Positions 52,715 through 64,000 of a stretch of DNA of 64,000 nt are shown here, piece after piece. The DNA comes from Trichoplax sp. H2. Taxonomy: Eukaryota > Placozoa > Uniplacotomia > Trichoplacea. A model generated the notes under the pieces. That model was not told where the DNA came from. It saw only the letters and a program-made list of their open reading frames with translations, and searched no databases. The translations under genes were made by a program, and so were the position numbers. The stretch is from the NCBI GenBank assembly GCA_003344405.1, contig NOWV01000040.1, positions 248,001 to 312,000 on the forward strand, given 5' to 3'. Positions within the stretch are counted from its first letter, which is position 1; each line of letters starts with the position of its first letter.

Positions 52715-55700
52715 ATGGCCACATCTATTCGCTACCAACTATTATTGCTATCATTAGGGATATCAATCTTAATTTCCATACCACGTTCATGGAGTAGTAC
52801 GGCTCCTATCTTATTAGAGGATGGAAGTAAGGTAATATTGGAAGGAAGTGTCTCTAACCAGTCGCCCTCTCGCTATTTCTTCTCCTTCAATGTATCCAAC
52901 ATTATTAACAACGTAAGTAATATTGATCTACAGCTAATAGGAACTATAGCTATTACCCATTATTATCATAAAGCTTTCAGACTAAATCAAGAAACTGATG
53001 GTGAATTATTCACTAGAAAAAGTTCACCTTTGTGATATCATTTATGGATAAGAGTATCTATAGTAGTATTCTATTCTATTGGATGCTTTAAGACTGAAAA
53101 TGATTTGTTGTTGCATTTATTTTATTTTTACTTTACATAATGCAGATATCAAGCATTCGTATTACAACCACATCTTTTGATGCAGACAGTCAATATCCGG
53201 TTCAAGTCCTTGTAAGACAGTATCGCCATGTCTCATCTTGGCAGTTACCATTAATGATTCAAAAGTAGGCTTGACATCACCCTTTCCATCGTGCACTATA
53301 AGTCATAATTGCACTTTGGAATAAATCATAATAGCTAAACGAAATTACTGTTTATAGTCTTAATATGAATTAACTTTTAACCCTGGCCAACCATTTTGAT
53401 CTTCTCTATCTACTCCTTTACTATTTAGACAAGCCACCCATACAGTAAGCAAGACGCTGTGCCCTTTCGATCAGAGAAAATTCAATCAATTTGTAGTTGA
53501 ATTTTTTACGTATTCCAGTAATATTTCAAACTATGAATTAGTGGTAGAAATGATAGGCGATTTTTACTTGAGGTAAAGAGAACACTTCTATTACATAGAA
53601 GATAATATGCAAAAATTTTGACGTCCTTACGCCTGAATTATCCTATGCAGTAGAAATGATGTAAACTGTAAATTGTATACATTTTATTTCATATTCCAAA
53701 TCCTCTATTTGGCAGTTTTTTATCGGAGAATTTTTTAGCTACTCCATCCGCACCTGTGGTTAGTGTAATACTTTTACTTTTAAGTAGTCATATTCTCACG
53801 AAAGATTCAGTAGCGTAGATCTTAACCAATTGATCATCATTATATGCAAAAAAGGTCTTTGGCTATCGCATTCCAAATGAGGATCAAAACGTTATGCTTA
53901 AATTCAGCTCCAAGACCACCACATGTGCTGTAGTCTCCATTCAAAAGGCTGAGGTAAATAGACCACATTGAACTTCAATTCGTTAGGAAATATAGAATGA
54001 TATCATTTAAAATAATGGAGTCAATGATACTTATTCTATCATAATCTAAAATGACAAAGTATACCTATTTTACGGTAGTCTAAACGTGTTCTTGTTCGTA
54101 GGCTCCTACGCACTTTTATTACTCTCTATTTTAAAGGCTACTTTTCAATATAATGTAATGAAGGCTTTTAGTACCAGGAATGAAATTTTGAAGCCACTAA
54201 TAATGCAAAGTAATGAATCATTTTATGATATTTAGTGTCCGTATTTCGATGAAATTAGCAATATCCGATATAGTGGTCGATATCAAACCATGTTAACATC
54301 CAGCGGGCTCACTCTAAAGGTGCAGTAATATATTTCGTCCAGATTAGTTTTGAAATATGAACAGTTTAAAAATAGCATTACAGAATAACTAGATTCAATC
54401 TAAAAGTACAGTAGATGGTAAATTTTAGCTATACCATCATGAATTGAAAAATTATATTTTATTCATTTAATGCCCAGCCTAGCGACTTTGGCCCAAGAGT
54501 AGTTGTTATTATGGCCGTTTATCCGAATAACAATGAATGTATAGATAATCCTCCAGCAATCCCTTCTACATCCCCACCTGGATCTAAAATTTTATTTGGT
54601 AAGTGGATAAAAAACTGAGCTATAGGCGATCATAAAACACAACATAAAATTGACGCAGGTTTTCTTCTAATCATACGGTATCCAACAAAGTAGAGTCGCT
54701 TTATAGCTATCGTTTCATGACATAATACTAAATCGATATTAACCAAGTATCTGATCGGATGCCAATACGCATTTTATTCAAAAAACACAAAATATTATTA
54801 TTCTAGAAGAGATTTCCAAGAATATTACAGTTACTATGGAGTATTTAATACCCGGTAAGTTGCTTAATTGTGGAAACACAAAGAATTGAACTGTAATTAA
54901 AATATATTTCATGTCTTTAGCTAAATGTACTACGTGCGTATGGTTTAGCAACGGAGTTAATTACAGGCCTTTTTTAATTAATTAGCCAAATCCTACTGGA
55001 TACCTATTCTAGCCATTATTGGTATATTTACGGTAGTCTACGCATTAACACTGCCCATGATCTATTACTGGAAACAGCTATACAAAAATGCCGTAGTTAT
55101 AGTCCAGCTCCAAGAATTAAATCGAGCTTCAAGTAAGTTTTGTCAATATAATTAATTACCAATTATTCATGCATAAAATTCCTATACAGATGTAATAAAG
55201 CATTTATTTTCTCCACAATTGATAAAATGCAGTCTTATACTGATTGATACTAATTGTGTTTCATGAATACCGTTTCTCCATGTTGATGTACGATTAAGAA
55301 GCAGTGAGTCAGCAAAACAACAACAAGGATGTTTTCGACAGTGTTAGTCTGCTAGCCAAATAGCATATCATCATATTAGAGTGAATGCGGTATAATTTAC
55401 GGTTTTACGGACTTTTAATTATAATTACTATTCCATTTCTTGCTATTATTTAGCCAATTATATATGTGTCTGATCTTTCTAAAAAAGTGGACGAAAAAAA
55501 TGTTGCTCGCCGATATTTCTGGTATAAAGTACAGCAAAAGAAATACTCTCACTTTAAACTATCTTTGTTATATCTATGCTAATAAGATTATCTCGGTTAA
55601 TAGGTACTTGATTATTATTGGAATATTCTATGCAGTACCCGTATTTCAGCTAGTCATGACCTATCAGAGGGTAACACTAGCATAAATATTGACATTACCA

Positions 55701-58700
55701 TTCCGAAGCTAAGAAGGACATTAATGCCACCAATATCTATTTTCAGTTTGTAGCTCAACCAGGAAATGACGGACTTTGCTACTATAACTTCTTATGTAGT
55801 TATCGTTTAGGCATATTTATGTAAGTAAGCGACCATCAACATTGAAAAATTTGCGGTCATATTATTAATACCGATGTAATTTCAATTTTAAGAGTTTTTT
55901 TCAATATTTAACCTAGGGCATTCAATAATTTCATAAGCAATATTGGATATGTTTTATTAGGCATATTATTAATAATCGTGACGTTAGCAAAGTACGTACA
56001 GTATTCGTATATTATCCTTAGGCTATCCAGCCATTAAACTTTGCCATTAAAAAAGCAGATATCTGAATCACAGCTGAATATTTTCTTGATAGGAAAGCCA
56101 TCTTTAATCGAGCTACGAAACGGTGCAATGACTACGGAATGACATACTATAAGGTACTGAAAAATATCCATCACGAAAAATTATATTAGCGTAGTCTCTA
56201 ATTTTTTGTCTTCACTCAATATTCGACGCCAGGAGTATGGTGTCCCACAAAGATTTGGAGTCTTCATTGCCATTGGTACAGTAATTTATAAGATTTACTA
56301 ACTATACCTAACGATAACTGAGATCTAACTATCCGCTATATTCCATATCTACCGCCTTATATTAGTACATATCAAGTTTAATTTCTCTATAGGATAAATA
56401 TGATACTTAGTTCCTTTTGATGAGATTGATACAGTAGTATTAAAATTAATTCTTTTCGATAGCATCAATCAATCAATCAATCAATGTTATGTTTAGTTCT
56501 TTTTGATAGAATCATTAGCTTTATGCTTTAATTCCTTTGATAGGATATTAAAATTTCATATCCTATTCCTTATAAATAGGTGTTAGTCTCATCATGGAAG
56601 GCATTCTTAGTGCATGCTATCATATCTGTCCTAATAAAACCAATTTCCAATTTGGTAGGCTCTATATCAATATATTTCAGCATTGCATTAGAGTTAATAT
56701 CAAGAACTAGATTTTTATTACGGTTTATATTGAATTATCCTTGCGTTGCCTTTCCTTTATTGCTGTATCGATGGATACTTCCGATATCTGCATTACTTAT
56801 ATCTTAGTTAAAGTCTAAAATTTACAATAACTATAACCTATAGATAGTCTTACTTTACCGCAAGATTAAATGTTACTTTCTACACTTATAAGCAATTACT
56901 GCTATCTTGATTATAGCTCAAAATTATGATATGGTATTTGTAATCTATGAATTATCTTACTGTACCTTGATCATGTCTTGACAGATACTTCCTATATGTA
57001 TATAACGGCTATTTTGATCATGGTTCAGATTCATAACGTGCGCCATCCTGATCTTATCGTCAGCGAACATATGATTTTCCTATGCTTTGCCGTAATTATA
57101 TGCCTCGCTGTCATAGGAGTTGTACGTTAATGACGAAAATAATAAGTATTAATAGTATAAAAATAAAATTTTATATGCTTCAACAATACTTTCTCGTCAC
57201 TTACAAATTCAACTGGGCAAAATGATTAATATTTCGAATACAAGATAGCAATTTGCGAGCCATAGCTGCATTCATTTTAGCGTTTCTAACGGTTTTACCG
57301 TGATTTTATATAATATTCTTATAGCTGTTCAAATCTTTTACACTATGGGTCGTATTTACGGTCATTTATATCGTCACAATTAGTTTCATAAGCGTGCTGG
57401 TATATTATTACGGACAATGGAGAAAATGTAAGTAGAGCATAATACCTGCTACTGCATATGTCCTAATATCGAACCTAATTTTCTCATCGGACTTGGCCTT
57501 TTAACTGATCTGTAATTGGTTATAGTTTCATGGAAAGGATTTTTCAGTTTTACAAGAAAAGGATGTTTTTCTTCAGTTCGATCTCGTGTAAGTGAATATA
57601 CTGGTTCTATGCCACCACCATACGATTCTAAATAATATTATGATCTTACGCATAGAATAATTAATCGTGGAATGGAAATAATTTGCTTCCTTGTTCTAAT
57701 TTAGGATCTTCTGGCCTTTTTACTTCTGGTCAATGCTTTAAACTGGGGACTGTGAGTTCTTTATCAAAATTAGTGCTAAAAATATTTTACCAAAATATTG
57801 TAACTTTAATGGCGATTTTAAGACTTTTATAACTATTTCACGGATGTGCTAATGGCACTACATTTGTAGTTATACCAGTAAAAAAGTAATTTTTATTTAA
57901 AATAAAAGAAAATTTGACAAAAAAATCCTCTTAACCTACGGGTTTAATGGCAGAACTAATTTGTTATCAATTTGCATACTGTATTAGGGCATTATTTGGT
58001 CTGATTAGAGAACCAGATAATTTTGGCAGCTTCTTTCTAGCAATTTTCATGTCCAATCTGATGATGTATCTGGCATATTACATTGCAGAAAAGGTAATTA
58101 TTTCGCTCAAAATTTTAAAATAAAATTACTAATCAGAAGTTAATAACCATAACTTAACCTTACTAAGGAATTAAAATTAAAACCTTGCATTGAAAGAATT
58201 TTAATATTTAAAATTTTTTAATAGATTTACCATAAGGAAAAAATTCTCTGGTTATCCATCTTATTATCTATTATTGCCACAGTTTTATGGGTATTCTCAA
58301 TCTACTTTTTCCGTCAAAATGTTGCAAAAAGACAGGTAATTTATAAATGATTTTTAAATATTATTAGAAGGAGCAATAAATGCTGCTACAAAATAAACGA
58401 TGAACTAAGTTATATTTTTCATCATTAATGCCAATATTAATTTCTTCGTTATTTATTTAAACCAGGCTACACCTGCAAGATCGCGCGAATTAAACCGAGA
58501 ATGTGCCTTTCTTGACTTTTATGACTATCATGATATTTGGCACATGCTATCAGCTGGAGCTTTATTCGTCTCCTTTTTGGTAATTATTTGCTGTGATTTT
58601 TAGTCCTTTAAAATATTACTTTAGTTATCTTCAGATTTTAAATTAACTCTTTTCCCTTATTCTTCTTATAGCTCCTGTTAAGCTTGGATGATGATTTGGT

Positions 58701-58734
58701 TACTATACGACGAGATGAGATAATCGTCTTTTAA
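52715..58734 (+). CDS. SID1: SID1/SIDT family multipass transmembrane protein, copy 3 (25 exons, 750 aa)
   Basis: Spliced model of 2253 nt. Signal peptide [14 protein letters not shown] within residues 1-28. The ectodomain has [26 protein letters not shown] and several N-x-S/T sites. First helix near 290-313. The cytosolic loop is reduced: exon 10 is only 44 nt (Gln/Asn-rich, about 15 residues) against 167 and 209 nt in the neighbours. The membrane domain keeps [56 protein letters not shown] and DTSYMY; exon 15 is 12 nt longer than in the others. S489, H493, D504, H714 and H718 form the predicted metal site. The C terminus is [17 protein letters not shown], the form closest to vertebrate SIDT. 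Exon 10 is the least certain exon: its 3' end uses a GTTAGT donor, picked because the frame runs into a stop soon after, and a further small loop exon could have been missed. dsRNA or lipid role as for the family. Confidence 0.94.
52715..58734 (+). other. Exon map of SID1 copy 3
   Basis: Exons: 52715-52912, 53146-53264, 53429-53572, 53716-53758, 53855-53953, 54236-54319, 54478-54598, 54807-54854, 54986-55132, 55299-55342, 55454-55521, 55604-55670, 55747-55820, 55917-55991, 56093-56153, 56233-56275, 56580-56654, 56985-57121, 57325-57427, 57526-57587, 57705-57751, 57988-58093, 58225-58335, 58466-58579, 58672-58734. All junctions are GT..AG and the frame closes. Confidence 0.86.
56463..56485. 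repeat. (ATCA)n microsatellite in intron 16 of SID1 copy 3
   Basis: About five ATCA units in a row. The intron around it also repeats a TTAGTTCCTTTTGATAG-like phrase three times (near 56408, 56492 and 56530), a small degenerate tandem repeat. Confidence 0.8.
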
Positions 58735-60543
58735 TAGACAAAATGTCGGTGCAAAGAAAATAGATAACCGCCAGTTAATGGAAGAACAGTTTCCTCTTCA
58801 TAGCCTAAATTCCTATATCGTTACTCTAAATTGAAGTTAGTCCTTCAATGTAGACACATAGCTAATACGCAAGTTTTTACTGATTTTAATGAATCCTTCC
58901 GCTAGTTATTAACTTTCTGAATCAGAAATAGCACAATACATTTTTGACTCAACTTCAATACCTCAATTAAGTCTAAGCTTTGTTAATGTCTCGAATAATT
59001 TCACTATCAAGCATGTTTCTGTTTTTATATTTCTTGAACTTTACAGTTAGAATCTAATTTAAATACTATTTTAGTTTCTACATTTGCCAAGATTTGACTA
59101 ATCATAGTAGCAAGAAATAGCAATTTGTGAACTCAGTGATTTCATTTGAGAACTTAGCTTACTAATTTTCAGCACTGCTTATCGTCAAAAGATAGAATGT
59201 GGTTTTAAATAATTTTTTTATGATATTATTAATAACTGTTTCTATCTATTCTTGATTATTTCAACTAAGACAGTAATAAAAGTCTATCTGATCGATGATT
59301 TAACCTAGAAAGGAATATTAAACAAGATTTATTTCTACATTTATTCACTTCACTTAGGGCAGTAAAATAATCTAGTCAATGATTGTACTTATCTCAATAC
59401 GTACGCCTAGTTATAATACTATGCAATAGATCAAGCTAGGAGATTTAGCCATTTCTTGTCATAATTTTAACTTGCTGATTTTCAATCCTAGTTGTATCAT
59501 AGATAGAACTTGATATAAAGTTCATTTTGGACGCCTTTATCAGTAGACTTCCATCTATGGTTATTTATTTCAGCAAAGGGAGCATATTAAAACCAATTAA
59601 TTTTACGTACCTATAATATCAAACATCATTTATTTTCACTTTATTTATTTTAATAAAGGTAGCAAAAATAATTAATCTGTTCCTTAATTTCATCTGGCTT
59701 TCCTATTTGATTTCATAGTACTGTACATGAGATTAGTTCACTTATTTCATGGAAAATAAAATATTCTTGCAAAATTGATATTGGTATATTAGTATGTACA
59801 TCTTGAATATAACATTGTCTCAGCTGCATATTGAATAGATAGCACATCAAGAAAGATTAGGAAAAAAACAGTTATCAAGGACTAATATCATATCGCTACG
59901 CAACGAAATTACGAGGATAAATAATAAATAGAATGTTAAAATTTTAAGAAAGAAACGATTTACAAATACTCTGTGTTAATACTATCACTCTTTTAGCAGG
60001 AAAACCCTATTTGTAATACACCATCAACAAGAGTGTTTATGATACTTTTGTACGTATGTGTATGCTCAAGAAATTAAGGATTGTAATATTATATAACTGA
60101 TACTGGAAGACATCCATGAATACCGTATCGTTTTAGGTAGTCATAGATAGGTATACGGACAAAGATCAAGATGAGCCAGCACTAAAGACTTATAGCGTAT
60201 AAAAACTGCTAGGAACAAAAATGATAAGAGCAAATAAAATGACGAGATCCGCTAAGAAATCGACTGTCACAGCGCTGTAAATCATTTCTAGATGGGAAGG
60301 CTTGCTAAGATATATCCCGTAGATAAGAATATCAATGATACCTTAATACGCTCTAGAATAAGATGAAGGCTGCCAATTATTAGCCAATATAAAGAAACCT
60401 GATTACTTGTAAACATTGATTTTGTAACCCTAGTTTATTAACCTTATCGTTTTTGGCTCATCACCCTTATTGACTATACGAGTATCATCTTATAGATCAA
60501 GTTCCATCAACATGGGGAAACTTTAACATTTACATATACGAGC

Positions 60544-60575
<32 letters not shown>

Positions 60576-61545
60576 ACATTAACCTTGTAGCTTGGAAAGA
60601 TTGATATAGCATATTTTAAAGCTGCCTAACGACAGAGCTTACAAAAATAAGATAAGAATCATGTATAGCAAATCCAATGGATTGAGAGACCGTTCTTCGA
60701 TTCTTTATTGGCTTACTTTATTGACCATGCTTTCTATTAGCTCCAGCCAACAAGCAGTATCTTTGGCATTTTTATACATTATCTTTGTTGCATTAACTGC
60801 TGATTTGAATATACAATAAGGCATCTATAGCAATAATTTAAAAGATTTGAAAGCAATTAATGTAAAATAATGTTAACTAATTGAGGTACGGTATCCACTA
60901 AGTTAGCCGTAAAATTTCCTACATAAGCGAAGCAGCCCAAAGGTAATCCTATTGAAATATCATCCATAGCCCTCTTTTAGACCTTATTGTATCTTCATTT
61001 CTGCTAGTATAGAGAAACGTTATTACTTATAAATATCAGTCTTGCAGCTTTAGCTGGTGAATCCAGAACATTATAGGACATCCACTATATTAGCTCCAAT
61101 TCGCATATGTATAAATGATGCTTACGAAAGTATTTGCTTAACATATCACCGCTTCTAGAGCACCATCCCTTAATGTTCACACCAGGTACCAATTTATATG
61201 ATGGTGGAGAAGTTTTAATACGACCTTGTTGACTTTATTGGTGCACTTTAATTGATAAATGTAATGATTGAATGCCATACACTACAATAGTTTAAAATCC
61301 TTGCTATGGAAAGATACAAGGTAAAGCTAAATGATGGAGAGATTGCCATCTATTGTTAAGGTCGTAGATTATATCGCTTAGATCCATTATTTCCATTTCC
61401 TACCCAAATGGAGTAACTTCTCATACTTTCATGCGTTAACTCTCCGTAACTTTACTAGAAACTGTAGCCCATAGAAGTAACTTCTTTATCACATTGTTCG
61501 CAATCGATGTAGGTGCAGCGGATACTCCAATAGAAACTTAAGCTA
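58735..61545. other. Spacer after the SID1 array
   Basis: No gene was seen. Diverged short repeats with a TTTATTTA..T.AGCAAAGG.AGCA phrase occur around 59320-59680. A TA dinucleotide run lies at about 60545-60571. Confidence 0.5.
60545..60571. repeat. (TA)n microsatellite
   Basis: About 13 uninterrupted TA units in an otherwise featureless stretch. Confidence 0.9.
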
Positions 61546-61798
61546 CAACATTTCGTAAACCACATTTACTTATTTGTGTCTAAAATAATTACTTAATGAA
61601 TAGATAAGATTAACAGACTGGCCCAATTGACTTCTTTGCTAGCATTGACTGATTTTGGTGATAGTGGTTTAAATTGCGATTTCTATTTGCTTAATCTCGG
61701 ATAACTTTTCATTCATTGATGTTTTAATTTAACGTCCGTCCTAAGATGTATGCCAACAATCTATCGGAATGCAACTAGGCTCCAATAAAACTATATCC
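61546..61798 (-). pseudogene. Decayed copy 1 of the 3' end of the 2-O-sulfotransferase gene
   Basis: On the minus strand this segment is similar to the last ~200 bp of the sulfotransferase coding region at 62047 onward: the 'Lys-Cys-Gly-Leu-Gln' C-terminal block, the 'Ile-Lys-Gln-Leu-Phe' block and the 'Leu-Ser-Pro' block are all recognisable in the DNA but broken by stops and small indels. It stands about one 253-bp period left of the second decayed copy. Confidence 0.7.
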
Positions 61799-62046
61799 CA
61801 CATCATTTTGTAGACCACATTTAGCTATTCGTTTCCTAAATAATTGCTTAATGAATGGATAAACCTATAAACCGTCCGATCAACTTGTTTGATAGAATTG
61901 ACTAATTTTTGGTGATAGTTGTTCATCTTTACGATTTCTGTATACTTAATCTCAGATAGCTTTTCATTCATTGATGTATTAATTCAAAATCTGTTCTAAG
62001 ATGTACGCCAATAATCCATCGGGATGCGACTAGCTAATAATAAAAT
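61799..62046 (-). pseudogene. Decayed copy 2 of the 3' end of the 2-O-sulfotransferase gene
   Basis: Closer to the live gene than copy 1: AAATGTGGTCTACAAAATG and AAGCAATTATTTAGGA on the minus strand nearly match the coding sequence, yet the frame carries stop codons. The two copies and the true 3' end form a head-to-tail series with a period of about 250 bp, so local tandem duplication of the terminal coding segment is the likely origin. Confidence 0.75.
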
Positions 62047-62051
62047 TTATT
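62046..62051 (-). promoter_or_regulatory. AATAAA hexamer overlapping the sulfotransferase stop codon
   Basis: On the minus strand the last codons read GAA TAA followed by A, which forms AATAAA. If used as the poly(A) signal the 3' UTR would be only some 10-30 nt. It may also be chance in AT-rich DNA. Confidence 0.35.
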
Positions 62052-63357
62052 CCATGCCATTTTGTAGACCACATTTTGTTACTCGGGTCCAAAATAATTG
62101 CTTGATAAAACGATATAATTTATAATCGGCCTGATTGGCTTCTTTAATAGATTTGATTAATCCCGGTGATAGCGGTTCATTTTTTCGATTTTTATTCACT
62201 TTATATCTGGAAATTTTTTCATTAATTTGCGTAAAAAAGTTAGGCAATATCTTACGAAACAGCTGACTGGATAAATCCCATTCTTCCAACAAGCCAATGA
62301 CTGCATAATTGGTTAAAATATTCCTCTTAGCTTGACGTAATGCACGTTGATTACCTAGAGCACAATATTTATCATAACCACAAAAAAACCTCGTCATGAC
62401 ATTTAATTCGCAGCCTTGGTGTTGTTGCTGGAAACAGTCCTGTAAAGATTCATTGAATTGGCCTAGATTTCTCATCTCCTTTAATTTTTCTTTAGGTCTA
62501 TCACCATACCTTTGGTAATAGTAATGGGACAAATAACGATCGAGTGGATCTCTAACCATATTGATATAAGTATAAGATAAATTATAGATAGTTGAGTAAT
62601 AGAAATGAGCAACATAAGCTAGTCGTGGATATTGCCAAGGGCGTCGATGTTTGATAGCATATTGAATTTCACTTTTAATGGCTTCATGATTTTTACTACC
62701 GAAAATCTCCCACTGCATTGTACTCCCTATCGATAAAAAAATGAGACAAAAATCATATCAATCTTCAATGAACGCTGTAGTAACATACTAATACTAATAC
62801 TAACGGTACTGATTATTTTAAGCTGTACTATAGAACTTGTATAACTAGAAAACAAAATATTAGAATACGCCATAGCACGAAAAAAGAATATTCATATTCC
62901 CCTCAACAAGTAGCTATCTTTTACCTACTAAGACTTTATATTGCAACTTGGCCGCACTGCGCTTGATTAACTGAGCTGTTGATGTACTACCTGTTTTATG
63001 GATTCGATTATATAGCAAGATTGGTTTATTTATTGGTTGGCATTTCAACTTGTTCAGGATTTTCCAATCATTACCATTAGCACTGGCACCTACACAAATT
63101 AACCAGTGAATAGGCTGCATTAACATTTGACAATCCTCTTCAAACCATGCAATTACTAACGTTCAACTTTACTATTTTTATTATCTAATTAGAGTATTTA
63201 TACCTTGTTTAGCTAATAGTTTACTCACTGGATCGATGGAGTGTTTAAAAAACGAACTCATAGGAAATAGTATATAAGACCAAGAGTAAATTAAACAGAA
63301 GATCATCAGGCCAGAGTAAAATAAAGTTCGTAATTTTAATTTCTTCATCGCTTTCAT
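62047..63357 (-). CDS. HS2ST1: Heparan sulfate / uronyl 2-O-sulfotransferase (HS2ST/UST family), 3 exons, 354 aa
   Basis: Golgi enzyme that moves sulfate from PAPS to the 2-O of uronic acid in glycosaminoglycans. Minus-strand exons: 63204-63357, 62925-63155 and 62047-62726, both introns phase 1 and GT..AG. Exon 1 gives a short basic cytosolic tail and one helix at about residues 11-31, the type II Golgi anchor. Exon 2 carries the PAPS 5'-phosphosulfate loop, HKTGSTS at 104-110. Exon 3 carries the 3'-phosphate motif VRDPLDRYLS (186-195), and H169 (YVAHFYY) lies where the catalytic base is expected. Total length matches HS2ST (about 356 aa) better than UST (about 406 aa), so HS2ST is preferred, though substrate choice cannot be read from sequence. 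The start Met at 63357 is the first in the exon and immediately precedes the anchor. An AATAAA hexamer overlaps the stop codon. Two decayed copies of its 3' end lie just downstream. Confidence 0.93.
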
Positions 63358-64000
63358 TTACAGACAGTAAATAGATCGGACAGCTTAATTTACGTTAATA
63401 AAAAATAAGTTTAAGGTTTGATTTGATGCTACTATTTCCAATAAAATTAAGTTGATAATGGTGCTTCTGTTAGCCAAAAAAGATCGGATAATAACAAGGT
63501 AGATCTCCCCAGAGAAATAGAATAACAACAACTAATTTTCAACGATAAAGACAGGTCATTCTACACATCTTTCCAACGCTTTATTTGCTCATTCGACCGC
63601 ATCTTTGTACTTCTAAAATGATCTTAATTTCAATCAATTTATTTAAGAATTATAACAATATTCTTGCTGTCAAAGAAATGTCCCCAACACCTTCTATAGG
63701 ACTAACATTTCATCGCTAGAGTTTTCACATCTTCACATCGTAGAGTAACGCCCATGAAAAATAAATTTTGATCCATCCAAAGTGCAATTTTTATTTCTCA
63801 TTATATTGTCATAAAGCCACATAATATTAATCGTCAATACGGATAGAGCAATAGTGGTGATGATTACTTGAGGATCAAGCTGGATCAAGCAGACTGTAAT
63901 CCGGGTTAAACTACAAGATTAAAGGATATCTGACGTATCATCAACATGTATCTTTTTATTTTTACCTCTCCTATTTTATTCAATCCCAAGGCAAAAGACG
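63358..64000. other. Upstream region of the 2-O-sulfotransferase gene
   Basis: No exon was recognised on either strand. It should hold the 5' UTR and promoter of the minus-strand gene; no clear TATA or initiator element could be singled out in this AT-rich sequence. Confidence 0.5.

Noticed and set aside
1-64000. CRISPR arrays, bacterial operons, phage or virus genes
   Set aside because: No regular spacer-repeat arrays, no ribosome-binding-site-led polycistrons and no viral or transposase proteins were seen; gene structure is that of an intron-bearing eukaryote.

Overview
The window looks like nuclear DNA of an animal: AT-rich, intron-containing genes with short GT..AG introns (mostly 60-400 bp) separated by gene-poor, repeat-flecked spacers. 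The content (a SID1/SIDT tandem array, a serpin, a heparan sulfate 2-O-sulfotransferase, a thrombospondin type 1 protein) is metazoan. The compact introns and low GC suggest an early-branching animal, most likely a placozoan such as Trichoplax. That assignment is inference and cannot be proved from the window.

Layout. 1-2570: no gene seen. 2571-3419 (minus): 3' part of a secreted or surface protein with one thrombospondin type 1 repeat behind a Ser/Thr/Pro linker made of tiny phase-1 exons. 3420-10458: spacer with degenerate tandem repeats near 5.97-6.08, 8.76-9.39 and 9.59-10.34 kb. 10459-10707 (minus): possible small secreted protein. 10.7-23.1 kb: gene desert. 23086-24414 (minus): intronless serpin of 442 aa. 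24.4-34.3 kb: spacer. 34312-39544, 43322-49981 and 52715-58734 (all plus): three complete SID1-family (systemic RNAi defective-1 / SIDT) genes in tandem, each modelled as 25 exons with the same intron positions and phases (788, 800 and 750 aa). 58.7-62.0 kb: spacer ending in two decayed tandem copies of the 3' end of the next gene. 62047-63357 (minus): complete 3-exon uronyl 2-O-sulfotransferase of 354 aa. 63358-64000: no gene seen.

The main result is the SID1 array. I rebuilt each gene exon by exon by aligning the three paralogues to one another. All three keep a signal peptide, a Cys-containing ectodomain, many membrane segments, and the Ser/His/Asp and paired His residues of the predicted metal site (CREST-type) reported for SIDT proteins. 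They differ most in the cytosolic loop after the first membrane helix, which is almost gone in the third gene. Palindromic TACAGTACTGTAC-type repeats cluster upstream of the first and second SID1 genes. Functionally the window joins dsRNA/lipid-related membrane proteins with extracellular matrix and protease-control genes; nothing in the sequence shows that these act in one pathway.
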